Source: DATKLX01 sp035542155
GTDB taxonomy: Bacteria; Chloroflexota; Anaerolineae; Anaerolineales; Anaerolineaceae
DNA: 25,335 bases
NCBI GenBank assembly: GCA_035542155.1
Contig: DATKLX010000232.1
Span: 1-25,335, forward strand
Direction: 5' to 3'
Below, in pieces: positions 15,681 through 23,276 of this stretch. Position 1 is the stretch's first letter, and each line of letters begins with the position of its first letter. The translations under genes were made by a program, and so were the position numbers. The notes below the pieces were generated by a model. It saw only the letters and a program-made list of their open reading frames with translations. It made no database searches and was not told the origin of the DNA.

Positions 15681-16805
15681 ATGAATATCACCTTTGAAAC
15701 CTGCGTCCCCGATCCGGCCGAATGGAACCATATAATCCAGGTTCTGCCGGCTGCCCATCTGCTGCAGACCTGGGAATGGGCAAACATGAAAGGAACAGGA
15801 GGCTGGCGACCGACCGGATGTATCTGGCGGGTGGGGACCGAGGTATGCGCCGCGGCGATGGTGCTGAAGCGTGATCTGCATTTTGCCGGGATATCCACCC
15901 GGATCAATATCCTCTACGCACCGAAAGGCCCGCTGCTCGATTGGACGGATCAGGCTTTATCGCACAGAGTGCTGGATGATTTGCAGGCGCTGGCCTGCCA
16001 AAATAGAGCGGTATTTCTCAAGATCGATCCAGATGTGGCGATTGGCACAGGCATCACCGGCGAAGAAGAGGATCAGCCGGACCAGACCGGATTGGCGCTA
16101 CGCGAAGATCTACAGCGGCGCGGCTGGGTCTTCTCGCAGGATCAGATCCAGTTCCGTAACTCGGCTATCATCGATTTGCGCCCGAGCGAGGAAGAGATCC
16201 TCGCGCGGATGAAATCCAAAGCGCGATATAACATCCGCCTGGCTGAAAAAAAGGGCGTGCGGATTCGCCAGGGTGGAAAGGATGATCTAAGCGGGTTGTA
16301 CCGCATGTACGCTGAAACTGCCGTGCGAGATGGCTTTGTCATCCGTGAAGAGGCCTATTACCTGGCGCTCTGGAAAAAGTTTCTCGAAGCAAACATGGCA
16401 ATAATCCTGATCGCCGAAGTAGAAGATAGGCCTGTGGCAGGGCTAATTCTGTTTTCCTTTGCCCGTCGGAGCTGGTATTTGTATGGAATGTCGCGTGGGG
16501 AGCACCGGGAAAAAATGCCCAATTATTTGCTCCAATGGGAGGCAATCCGCCAGGCAAAACGCTATGGAAGCCTGGATTACGATTTATGGGGAGCGCCAGA
16601 CGAGTTTGCAGAACAGGATCCGCTGTGGGGAGTATTCCGATTTAAAGAAGGGCTCGGCGCCCGGGTCGTGCGATGGATCGGTGCATGGGATTATCTGGTA
16701 AGCCCAGCTTCTTATCGCCTGTATACCCGGGTAATCCCGCGCATTTTGGAAATCATGCGGCGGAGAGGCCGGGTCCGAACACGACAGGAGGTGAAAACGC
16801 TATGA
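15681..16805 (+). CDS. FemAB-like aminoacyl transferase, copy 2
   Basis: A paralogue of the gene upstream, 374 residues from ATG 15681. The frame is open back to 15432, but that part only shadows copy 1; MNITFETCVPDPAEWNHI matches the family start. Shared motifs include HLLQTWEWANMKG, INILYAPKGPLLDW, AVFLKIDPD, ARMKSKARYNIRLAEKK (about 175-191), SWYLYGMSRGE, MPNYLLQWEAIRQAK, DYDLWGAPDEF and PLWGVFRFKEGLG. It has an extra segment of roughly 30 residues before the ARMK motif (EEEDQPDQTGLALREDLQRR) and a longer basic C-terminus. Two family members in a row often mean stepwise addition of two residues, as with FemA and FemB. The last 4 bases overlap the next gene. Confidence 0.9.
   Translation: MNITFETCVPDPAEWNHIIQVLPAAHLLQTWEWANMKGTGGWRPTGCIWRVGTEVCAAAMVLKRDLHFAGISTRINILYAPKGPLLDWTDQALSHRVLDDLQALACQNRAVFLKIDPDVAIGTGITGEEEDQPDQTGLALREDLQRRGWVFSQDQIQFRNSAIIDLRPSEEEILARMKSKARYNIRLAEKKGVRIRQGGKDDLSGLYRMYAETAVRDGFVIREEAYYLALWKKFLEANMAIILIAEVEDRPVAGLILFSFARRSWYLYGMSRGEHREKMPNYLLQWEAIRQAKRYGSLDYDLWGAPDEFAEQDPLWGVFRFKEGLGARVVRWIGAWDYLVSPASYRLYTRVIPRILEIMRRRGRVRTRQEVKTL
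16786..16791 (+). promoter_or_regulatory. Strong ribosome binding site of the PLP-enzyme gene
   Basis: A perfect AGGAGG lies 10 bp before ATG 16802, inside the end of the second FemAB gene. It excludes the longer upstream start at 16673. Confidence 0.75.
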
Positions 16806-17782
16806 TCCCAAGGCTATACTTTAGCAATCTTCCCACTCCGCTGGAACCGCTGCCGCGCCTGACCGCCCGGCTGGGAGGTCCCCGCCTGTTTGCCAAGCGA
16901 GATGATCTCACCGGGCTGGCGCTGGGGGGCAATAAAACCCGCAAGCTGGAAACGCTGCTCGCGGAGGCGCAGGCAAACGGTGCGAAGACCCTGATCACCG
17001 CCGGGGCCGTGCAGTCGAACCACTGCCGGCAAACCGCTGCAGCCGCAGCCCGCTTTGGGTTTGATTGTGTTCTTGTGCTCAGCGGCGAGGTGCCAGCCCG
17101 CCTGAGTGGGAATCTCCTTCTCGACCGGGTTTTCGGAGCTGAAATCGTAGCCAGCACCCGCAACGACCGCGATACGGTTTTGAAAGGAACCTTCGATGCC
17201 GCCTGGGAAGATGGACGCCGGCCGTACCTAATCCCTTACGGCGGGTCTTCGCCAACCGGTGCAGCCGCTTATACGCTGGCATTTGAGGAGATGCTGGCCC
17301 AGGGGGAATCCGCGGGATTGAGGGTGGATTGGATCGTGTTTGCATCCTCTTCGGGTGGGACGCAGGCGGGACTGGTAGTGGGAGCCCGGCAGGCACAAGA
17401 AAAGGGCTGGAACGGCAAGATTCTGGGGATCAGTGTGGATGAATCAGAAGGAGTATTAAAAGATCGGGTGTCCAGGTTGGCCGATGAGACGGCTGATCGC
17501 CTGGGCTTTAAGGCGCATTTTCAGTCTGGGGATATCCTGGTCGATGCCAGCTATGTGGGTGAAGGCTATGGCGTGATGGGCAACCTGGAGCGGGAGGCCA
17601 TCCGCCTCTTTGCCGAGACTGAAGGGCTGCTTCTAGATCCGGTGTACACCGGCCGGGCTGCCGGAGGGATGATCGATCTCATCCGCAAGGGATTTTTCCC
17701 AGCAGGGGATACCGTTCTCTTCTGGCATACCGGCGGGACGCCGGCTCTGTTTGCCGAGCAGTACAGCCAGAAACTGGTCTAA
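16802..17782 (+). CDS. PLP-dependent D-cysteine desulfhydrase / ACC deaminase family protein
   Basis: A fold-type II PLP enzyme. Close relatives cleave D-cysteine to pyruvate, H2S and ammonia, or deaminate 1-aminocyclopropane-1-carboxylate. The 326-residue product shows PTPLEPLPRLTARLGG, then AKRDDLTGLALGGNKTRKLE with the PLP lysine (Lys45). AGAVQSNHCRQTAAAAARFG binds cofactor and substrate; PYGGSSPTGAAAYTLA and FASSSGGTQAGLV bind phosphate, and FWHTGGTPALF is near the end. The start is ATG 16802 in an ATGA overlap with the FemAB stop, so it looks translationally coupled to the glycan/FemAB operon. The sub-family (D-cysteine, other D-amino acids or ACC) cannot be settled by eye, so no symbol is given. 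It ends 3 bp before a convergent kinase gene. Confidence 0.88.
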   Translation: MIPRLYFSNLPTPLEPLPRLTARLGGPRLFAKRDDLTGLALGGNKTRKLETLLAEAQANGAKTLITAGAVQSNHCRQTAAAAARFGFDCVLVLSGEVPARLSGNLLLDRVFGAEIVASTRNDRDTVLKGTFDAAWEDGRRPYLIPYGGSSPTGAAAYTLAFEEMLAQGESAGLRVDWIVFASSSGGTQAGLVVGARQAQEKGWNGKILGISVDESEGVLKDRVSRLADETADRLGFKAHFQSGDILVDASYVGEGYGVMGNLEREAIRLFAETEGLLLDPVYTGRAAGGMIDLIRKGFFPAGDTVLFWHTGGTPALFAEQYSQKLV

Positions 17783-17785
17783 GCC

Positions 17786-19873
17786 CTATTTTTTGAACCA
17801 GGACGGGTCGATGTCGCTGGCAGCGTCATTTGTCAGGCGAGTCAGGCCGATTCCATTGGGGGTCATCCGGTAGATCTCAGGGTTGCCGTCCAGGATGCTG
17901 GTGAAAACGATCCAGCCGCCATCCGGCGAATAGGACGGATTGCGAGCCGGGCGAACGATCTCCGAGACGGGGAATTCGTTGATCTTATCGTCCAGCCGCC
18001 TGGCGACCAACCAGGGAACAGACTCGCTGTGGCTGAAGACGATGACCTGGCCGTCTGGCGACCAGGTAGGGAATTGGGATGGACCAGCCTTGAAGCTTGA
18101 AAAAGGCCGGGCATTCTGGCCATTGGAGTCCATCAGAAAGACCTGGTAGTGATCGGAACGCAGGGTAGTAAAGGCGATGGTCTTCCCATCCGGAGACCAG
18201 GCAGCCTGACGGTCCAGGGAAGAAGGACGGGAAAGATTGACGACCGACTGGTCGGCCAGGTGATAGAGAAAAATATGGGGCCGGCCTTCGCGAATGGACG
18301 TAAAAGCGATCACCTGGCTGTCGGGGGACCAGGCTGGCTCAAAATCGCCTCCGGGCGTTGTACGTAACGGGACAACGCCGGTGCCATCCAGGTTGATCAG
18401 AAATAGCGCTGAGCCTTTGTATTGATCCTGGTCTTTTCGGCAGGGGGAAACGAATACCAGGCGCTTTCCATCTGGCGACCAGTCTGGCTGGCAGGCGCCA
18501 TCGGGCAGATTGGTCACCTGGCGCAGGATTTTCCCATCCTGATCCATGATAAAGAGCTGGTAAGTCCCGGTTCGGTTGGAGGAAAAAACAATCTGTCCAG
18601 AGCCGCCGCCGATGGGCGTCGGGATGATTTCTTGTGTCGGGGTAGCCGCGGGTTCGGTTGTGGGGATAGGGGAGGGGGTCAATGTTGCGGGTACAGCCGA
18701 TCCTGGGCTGGTCGGCGAGGGCAGATGCAGAACCGCTGGCACGGTCGCCGCCGGAGTTCTGGGGACCGGGCTTGTCAGAGCGGGTGAGGGCACCTGGGGA
18801 TGGTAAGCCGGCGGGAATATGCCGGGGAACAATACAATACCGAGCGCGGCCAGGATCAGGATGCCAAATACACCCCCGGCAGGAACCAGCCAGCGCGGCA
18901 TTTTCCCGGTTGAACCACCAGCCGGTGGGTGAGTGGAGGGTTTTTGGTCCGGCTGGTAGGGCGGCTGCTCAGCGGGATACTGCGTGGGCTGCGAGGTGAG
19001 CTGGACAGGGGGCGCGCTGGAAGGTTCCAGAATAATCTCATCGACTCCTTCGATTTTCTGGCGGATCTGGGTGTTCGCGCCCATCAGGGCGATCTTAAAC
19101 TCATTCGCGGTCTGGAAGCGCGCCTCCGGGCTGACCGCCATCCCCCGCTCGATCACCATGGCCAGGCGATCCGAAACTTGCTGTCTGCGCTGGCGAAGAG
19201 GGGTCAGGTTGGCGCTGCCGATGGCGCGAGCCAGGCCGTCTTCAGGCAGGGAATTGGTCATGGCCGCATATAGCGTTGCAGCCAGAGAATAGATATCAGA
19301 ACGGCTGTCAGTTCCCTGCCCATACTGCTCAGGAGGCGCATAACCAGGCGTGAGTGACTGGGCGCCGATGGTGGTGGCCTGGCCAGAGTGAACGATCTTA
19401 GCCAACCCAAAATCGACGAGGTAGATTTGTCCGCGCAGGGTAATCTTGATATTCCCAGGCTTTATATCGCGGTGAAGGATCGGAGGCTGCCGGGAATGCA
19501 GGTAATCGAGCGCGTTACAGATCGCGATCCCGATGAGCAGCGCTTCAGTTTCACTGATTCCCCCAGTCCTGGTCATGCGCTGGCGGAGATCTTCGCCCTC
19601 AATGAAATCCATTACCAGGTACTGGCCCTGGCCTTCGATGACGAAATGATCTGTCACCCGCGGCAGATTAGGATGGCGCAGGGCCGCCAGAATGGTCGCC
19701 TCGCGATGAAACTGCCGGGAAAACTCAGGATTAGAAAACAGGTTTTCTTTAACCGCAACCTCGACGCCGAGGCTTTCATCCAGGCCAAAGTAGATTGATC
19801 CCATCCCACCGTGGGCAAGAATCCGATGAATGCGGTAGCGGTTGATGAGAAGGGCGCCGATGTCGAGTGTCAT
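17786..19873 (-). CDS. Membrane Ser/Thr protein kinase with extracytoplasmic TolB-like beta-propeller (copy A)
   Basis: A 695-residue receptor-type Hanks kinase. The kinase domain (about 12-265) has Lys42 in VAVKEN, alpha-C Glu58, catalytic Asp136 in HRDIKPGN, Asn141, Asp154 in DFGLAK and GYAPPEQYG. The P-loop is AHGGMG: the usual first glycine is Ala20, unlike copy B. A Pro-rich juxtamembrane linker precedes one transmembrane helix (about 329-350). A Thr/Pro/Ser-rich stalk and a propeller (about 425-695) follow. The propeller is built from repeats such as DWSPDGKRLVFVS, AWSPDGKTIAFTT and TWSPDGQVIVFSH, about six blades. It probably senses an extracellular ligand. It lies 51 bp downstream of copy B, likely the same operon. 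Shine-Dalgarno is weak. Targets are unknown. Confidence 0.93.
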   Translation of the reverse strand: MTLDIGALLINRYRIHRILAHGGMGSIYFGLDESLGVEVAVKENLFSNPEFSRQFHREATILAALRHPNLPRVTDHFVIEGQGQYLVMDFIEGEDLRQRMTRTGGISETEALLIGIAICNALDYLHSRQPPILHRDIKPGNIKITLRGQIYLVDFGLAKIVHSGQATTIGAQSLTPGYAPPEQYGQGTDSRSDIYSLAATLYAAMTNSLPEDGLARAIGSANLTPLRQRRQQVSDRLAMVIERGMAVSPEARFQTANEFKIALMGANTQIRQKIEGVDEIILEPSSAPPVQLTSQPTQYPAEQPPYQPDQKPSTHPPAGGSTGKMPRWLVPAGGVFGILILAALGIVLFPGIFPPAYHPQVPSPALTSPVPRTPAATVPAVLHLPSPTSPGSAVPATLTPSPIPTTEPAATPTQEIIPTPIGGGSGQIVFSSNRTGTYQLFIMDQDGKILRQVTNLPDGACQPDWSPDGKRLVFVSPCRKDQDQYKGSALFLINLDGTGVVPLRTTPGGDFEPAWSPDSQVIAFTSIREGRPHIFLYHLADQSVVNLSRPSSLDRQAAWSPDGKTIAFTTLRSDHYQVFLMDSNGQNARPFSSFKAGPSQFPTWSPDGQVIVFSHSESVPWLVARRLDDKINEFPVSEIVRPARNPSYSPDGGWIVFTSILDGNPEIYRMTPNGIGLTRLTNDAASDIDPSWFKK

Positions 19874-19885
19874 GATTCTCTTATG

Positions 19886-19895
19886 ATACCGGTAT
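19886..19895. repeat. 10-bp palindrome between the two kinase genes
   Basis: ATACCGGTAT is a perfect palindrome 12 bp upstream of the copy A start codon, in the 51-bp gap between the kinases. It could be an operator or an mRNA element; its size makes chance possible. Confidence 0.3.
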
Positions 19896-19924
19896 TGAAG
19901 ACCGGGACGAAAAACGCGTGGTGA

Positions 19925-22102
19925 CTAAGGCTTGAGCATATTCAGAAGCCATTTCGGGTCAAAATCCAGGCCAGGATCGGTGGTCAGCCTGACCGGGCCT
20001 GCCCCGGAAATGGTCATGCGGTAGATATCGTGATTGATCCCATCCGGCCAGCTCTCATAAACGATCCACATGTTGTCCGGGGAGATGGACGGCTTGTTGA
20101 CGGGGCCAACCTGGGGTAAGTCCTCACCAGGGACGCGGAATTCTTTCATTTTCCCCCGGTCCTCGTAGCGCTGCGCGGTGAGCCAGGGGACTCCCTTTTC
20201 CAGCGCTCCCTGGCAATAGAAGATGAACCGGTTATCCGGAGACCAGACCGGCCAGTTATCTGCAATGCTTCCGCTCAATGTGAATTTAAACTCATTCTGG
20301 CCAGTATCGGAAACGACCCAGATCTCGGGTGAATTGCGGATACGCACGAAAGCTAACTGCGTGCCACTTGGCGACCAGGAAGGCTGGCGATCGCCAAATA
20401 CAGTTTTGGATATCTCCATCACAGAGTTGTCCACCAGGTTGAGCACAAAAATCCGGGGCTGGTTATTTTTGAGCGAGGTATACGCGATCCGGTTTCCATC
20501 GGGCGACCAGGCTGGTTCGAAATCTCCTTCAGGTGATTTAGGAAGCGCCAGGAGCCGACTACCATCCCTGTTGATGATGAAGAGATTTGAGCGTTCATAG
20601 ATGTCGCGTTTTCCTGGACAGGGGGAAATGAAAACAATCCGGATACCATCCGGAGACCAATCCGGCTGGCAGGCTCCATCCGGAAGGCTGGTTACCTGGA
20701 ACAGCTTGCCGCCGTTCGCATCCATGGTCCAGAGCTGCGGGATGCCAGTGCGGTTGGAGGCGAAAACGATCTCACCCATGCCACCGCCAATGGGGGTGAC
20801 TGTCAGCGTGGGCGACAGGGTTTTCGTGGGGGTGATGGTCGGCGTCGAGGTGGCAGCGGCTGTCTTCGTGGGTGTGGCCAATCTGTTGGGATCCAGGCCA
20901 GAAATGATAGCGCAATTTGCCCCAACGCAGGGAGTTTCTTGCGAGCCGATTTCGTCAGTTGGTGTGGCCGACGACATAACGGTGGCAGTTGGGGTCCGCA
21001 TCAGAGCGATCAACGGAGACTGTGCCACCAGGGAAGGATTCGTCATCAACAGCGCGCCGGTCCCGAGGATCAGCACCAGAAGAAACAGGGCAAGCCAGTT
21101 AGTCCCACTTCGCCAGGGCCGGGCCGGAATGTACACCGGATCGGAAGACGCTCCTAGGGGGGCCAGGGCCAGTGGGCGGGCTGCAGGAGGCGGATTGGAT
21201 CCTTTCCCATTGGAATTTCCATCCTCGGCGACCACGATCTCGGGGGCGGGCGGTGGGGCGACGGTGATCTCCCGGCGCATGCTGTTACGAGCCTCGATAT
21301 GGGCATCGAGGAGAGCGGATTTGAATTCCTCAGCGGTTTGGTAACGATCATCGGGATGGATTGCCAGGCCGCGCTCGATGACGTTGGCCAGCTTACGGCT
21401 CACCTTTGAGTTGATTTTGCGCAGCGGGGTAAGGTTAGCATTCCCGGTGGCGCGGGCAAGACCATCCTCGGGGATCACGCCGGTCAGCGCGGCATAGAGT
21501 GTGGCGGACAAGGAATAGATATCGGTGCGTGGATCGGTGCGAGCTGTTCCATATTGCTCGGGTGGGGAATACCCGGGGGTCATGGCCCGGGCGCCGGTGC
21601 TGGTGGCTTGAGCGTCGTCCATGACCTTGGCAAGACCGAAGTCAACGAGGACAATCTGCCCTTCCGGATTGATCTTAACGTTCCCGGGTTTTAAATCTCG
21701 GTGGACGATCGGCGGCCGGCGGGTATGGAGGTAAGCGAGGGCATCGCACATCGCCGCGCCGATGAGAACTACATCCTCTTCGGATAAAGCGCCAGTCCTT
21801 TCCATGCGCTGGCGAAGGTCTTCGCCTTCGATGAAGTCCATGACCAGGTACTGGCCCTGGCGTTCGATCTCGAAGTGGTCACCCACGCGGGGTAGATTGG
21901 GGTGGCGCAAGCCAGCAAGGATCAGGGCCTCACGCTTGAATTGCCGCGCGTATTCATCGGTAAGAAACAGGTTTTCTTTTACTGCGACTTCGACGCCCAG
22001 ATTTTCATCGACGGCGCGATACACTGCGCCCATTCCGCCTTGCCCCAGTACTTCTACGATCCGATATCGATTGTTGAGTCGCTCGCCGCGTTCGAGGGTC
22101 AT
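19925..22102 (-). CDS. Membrane Ser/Thr protein kinase with extracytoplasmic TolB-like beta-propeller (copy B)
   Basis: A 725-residue paralogue of the next gene, colinear without gaps through the catalytic core. The kinase domain has a canonical GQGGMG P-loop (20-25), Lys42, Asp136 in HRDLKPGN, Asn141, Asp154 in DFGLAK and GYSPPEQYG. A linker of about 65 residues leads to one transmembrane helix (about 335-357, WLALFLLVLILGTGALL). A Thr/Pro stalk (TPTKTAAATSTPTITPTKT) and a propeller follow, starting at GEIVFASNRTG and containing DWSPDGIRIVFIS, AWSPDGNRIAYTS, SWSPSGTQLAFVR and SISPDNMWIVYES. The start ATG 22102 has no Shine-Dalgarno. It is divergent from the Thr/Pro-rich membrane protein gene. 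All catalytic residues are present. Confidence 0.94.
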   Translation of the reverse strand: MTLERGERLNNRYRIVEVLGQGGMGAVYRAVDENLGVEVAVKENLFLTDEYARQFKREALILAGLRHPNLPRVGDHFEIERQGQYLVMDFIEGEDLRQRMERTGALSEEDVVLIGAAMCDALAYLHTRRPPIVHRDLKPGNVKINPEGQIVLVDFGLAKVMDDAQATSTGARAMTPGYSPPEQYGTARTDPRTDIYSLSATLYAALTGVIPEDGLARATGNANLTPLRKINSKVSRKLANVIERGLAIHPDDRYQTAEEFKSALLDAHIEARNSMRREITVAPPPAPEIVVAEDGNSNGKGSNPPPAARPLALAPLGASSDPVYIPARPWRSGTNWLALFLLVLILGTGALLMTNPSLVAQSPLIALMRTPTATVMSSATPTDEIGSQETPCVGANCAIISGLDPNRLATPTKTAAATSTPTITPTKTLSPTLTVTPIGGGMGEIVFASNRTGIPQLWTMDANGGKLFQVTSLPDGACQPDWSPDGIRIVFISPCPGKRDIYERSNLFIINRDGSRLLALPKSPEGDFEPAWSPDGNRIAYTSLKNNQPRIFVLNLVDNSVMEISKTVFGDRQPSWSPSGTQLAFVRIRNSPEIWVVSDTGQNEFKFTLSGSIADNWPVWSPDNRFIFYCQGALEKGVPWLTAQRYEDRGKMKEFRVPGEDLPQVGPVNKPSISPDNMWIVYESWPDGINHDIYRMTISGAGPVRLTTDPGLDFDPKWLLNMLKP

Positions 22103-22185
22103 TGTCTATAATACCTGGAATTGATTCCGACAATTGATTTTAACCTAACTTGTTGAATTTGTGTAATATACCTCAAGAGTGATCA

Positions 22186-22194
22186 TGCTATAAT
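22186..22194 (+). promoter_or_regulatory. Extended -10 promoter of the Thr/Pro-rich membrane protein gene
   Basis: TGC followed by a perfect TATAAT lies 30 bp upstream of ATG 22225. The -35 region is poor, as is common with TGN extended -10 promoters. It sits in the divergent gap shared with the kinase operon. Confidence 0.55.
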
Positions 22195-22224
22195 TCGCCA
22201 GGAAACTCCAACCCGGAATGGGCC

Positions 22225-23181
22225 ATGTTCGAGCATCTCGATATCCACACAGCCGTCCAAACCGCTTTCGTGCTGGCCCTGGTGGGCGCGGTTCTAAGCC
22301 TGTGGCTGGGTATTCGATCGATTCGGGCGGGCCTGAAGCTGCCATACTTTCGCAAACGGAACGACCGTATCTGGCAAGGATATCGCCTGGTGCTGGTCAG
22401 TATTCTCCTAATCGTGGCAGCATTTTTCATCAACCGGTACGCGGAACCGACCGCCTATACATATTTTCCACCTTCACCAACAGTCACCCATACGCCCACG
22501 ATCACCCTGACCCCGACCATCACCCTGACGCCCACGATCACCCTGACGCCCACGATCACGGATACACCTTCGATCACCGATACGCCCTCACTTCCGCCTG
22601 AGGTCAGCGGGCAGATCCAGACAACGATCACTCCCAATGCGAAGGCGGTGATCAGCCCCTTGATGTTCGCGAATAAGATCGATGAAAAGGCGCTCCTTCC
22701 GGTGGATCCGGCCAAGGAGTTCACCAACCCGGTAGGGCACATGTATGCCACATTTACCTACGATGGCATGCTGACCGGCAGCCAGTGGTCGGCGCTGTGG
22801 CTACGAGATGGGGCGCTGGTTTATTACGAAAGTAAGCCGTGGGATGGCGGTACCGGTGGATACGGATACAGCGATTGGGAACCAGCCCCATCCGAATGGC
22901 TTCCGGGGACCTACGAAGTGCAAATCTTCGTCGGCCTGGAGTGGAAGGTGTCGGGGCGCTTTACGGTCACGGGGAACCCATCTGGCGGGGCGCCTGCATC
23001 CAGGGCGACCATTAAACCGGGCGGCACGCCGGTCCCCAGCCGCCCTCCCACAGTCACCCGGACCGCAACAATCACGCGGACTCCCACGGTGACGCTGACA
23101 CCCTACCCGAGCGTCACGCCGCGGCCGACCGATACCCATCAGCCTACACCGACGAAAACGTACACGAAGCCTCCCAGGTGA
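22225..23181 (+). CDS. Thr/Pro-rich membrane-anchored protein of unknown function
   Basis: No known family is recognised. The 318-residue protein has two N-terminal transmembrane segments (about 10-30 and 53-71) joined by a basic loop (RAGLKLPYFRKRNDRIWQGY). By the positive-inside rule the loop is cytoplasmic and the rest is outside. A Thr/Pro tract (about 80-125) is encoded by 18-bp repeats. A compact domain of roughly 120 residues follows (about 128-250), ending in a beta-like segment with WLPGTYEVQIFVGLEWKVSG. A second Thr/Pro tail (about 265-318) ends the protein. The C-terminal folded part looks like a small beta-sandwich, but I cannot name it. It is divergent from the kinase pair and convergent with psuG. 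No good Shine-Dalgarno precedes the ATG. Confidence 0.8.
   Translation: MFEHLDIHTAVQTAFVLALVGAVLSLWLGIRSIRAGLKLPYFRKRNDRIWQGYRLVLVSILLIVAAFFINRYAEPTAYTYFPPSPTVTHTPTITLTPTITLTPTITLTPTITDTPSITDTPSLPPEVSGQIQTTITPNAKAVISPLMFANKIDEKALLPVDPAKEFTNPVGHMYATFTYDGMLTGSQWSALWLRDGALVYYESKPWDGGTGGYGYSDWEPAPSEWLPGTYEVQIFVGLEWKVSGRFTVTGNPSGGAPASRATIKPGGTPVPSRPPTVTRTATITRTPTVTLTPYPSVTPRPTDTHQPTPTKTYTKPPR
22492..22581 (+). repeat. 18-bp tandem repeat coding for a Thr/Pro stalk
   Basis: Five successive 18-bp units related to ACGCCCACGATCACCCTG encode the hexapeptide series TPTITL, with later units drifting to TPTITD and TPSITD. The lower divergence of the early units suggests recent expansion. Copy number may vary between strains. 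Confidence 0.8.
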
Positions 23182-23247
23182 ATAAAATCAGTTTGGAGAT
23201 CGCCCCGGAAAGTACCTGGGGGTTTAACGGAATGAAACGACAATATT

Positions 23248-23276
23248 GGGCTAAAGATGCAATGTATCTTTGGCCC
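23248..23276. terminator. Hairpin at the convergent end of psuG and the Thr/Pro-rich gene
   Basis: GGGCTAAAGAT (23248-23258) pairs with ATCTTTGGCCC (23266-23276), 11 pairs with one wobble and a 7-base loop, spanning the psuG stop codon. There is no strong U-run on either strand. Its place between convergent genes supports a bidirectional terminator or RNA-stabilising role. Confidence 0.45.

Noticed and set aside
10353..17782. Recently transferred capsule island
   Set aside because: No mobile elements, tRNA-flanked boundary or obvious compositional break is visible by eye.
17786..19873. Kinase copy A as a pseudokinase
   Set aside because: Only the first P-loop glycine is changed; the Lys, HRD Asp, Asn and DFG Asp are intact.
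22492..22581. Tandem repeats as a CRISPR array
   Set aside because: Units are contiguous 18-bp coding repeats with no spacers and keep the Thr/Pro reading frame.
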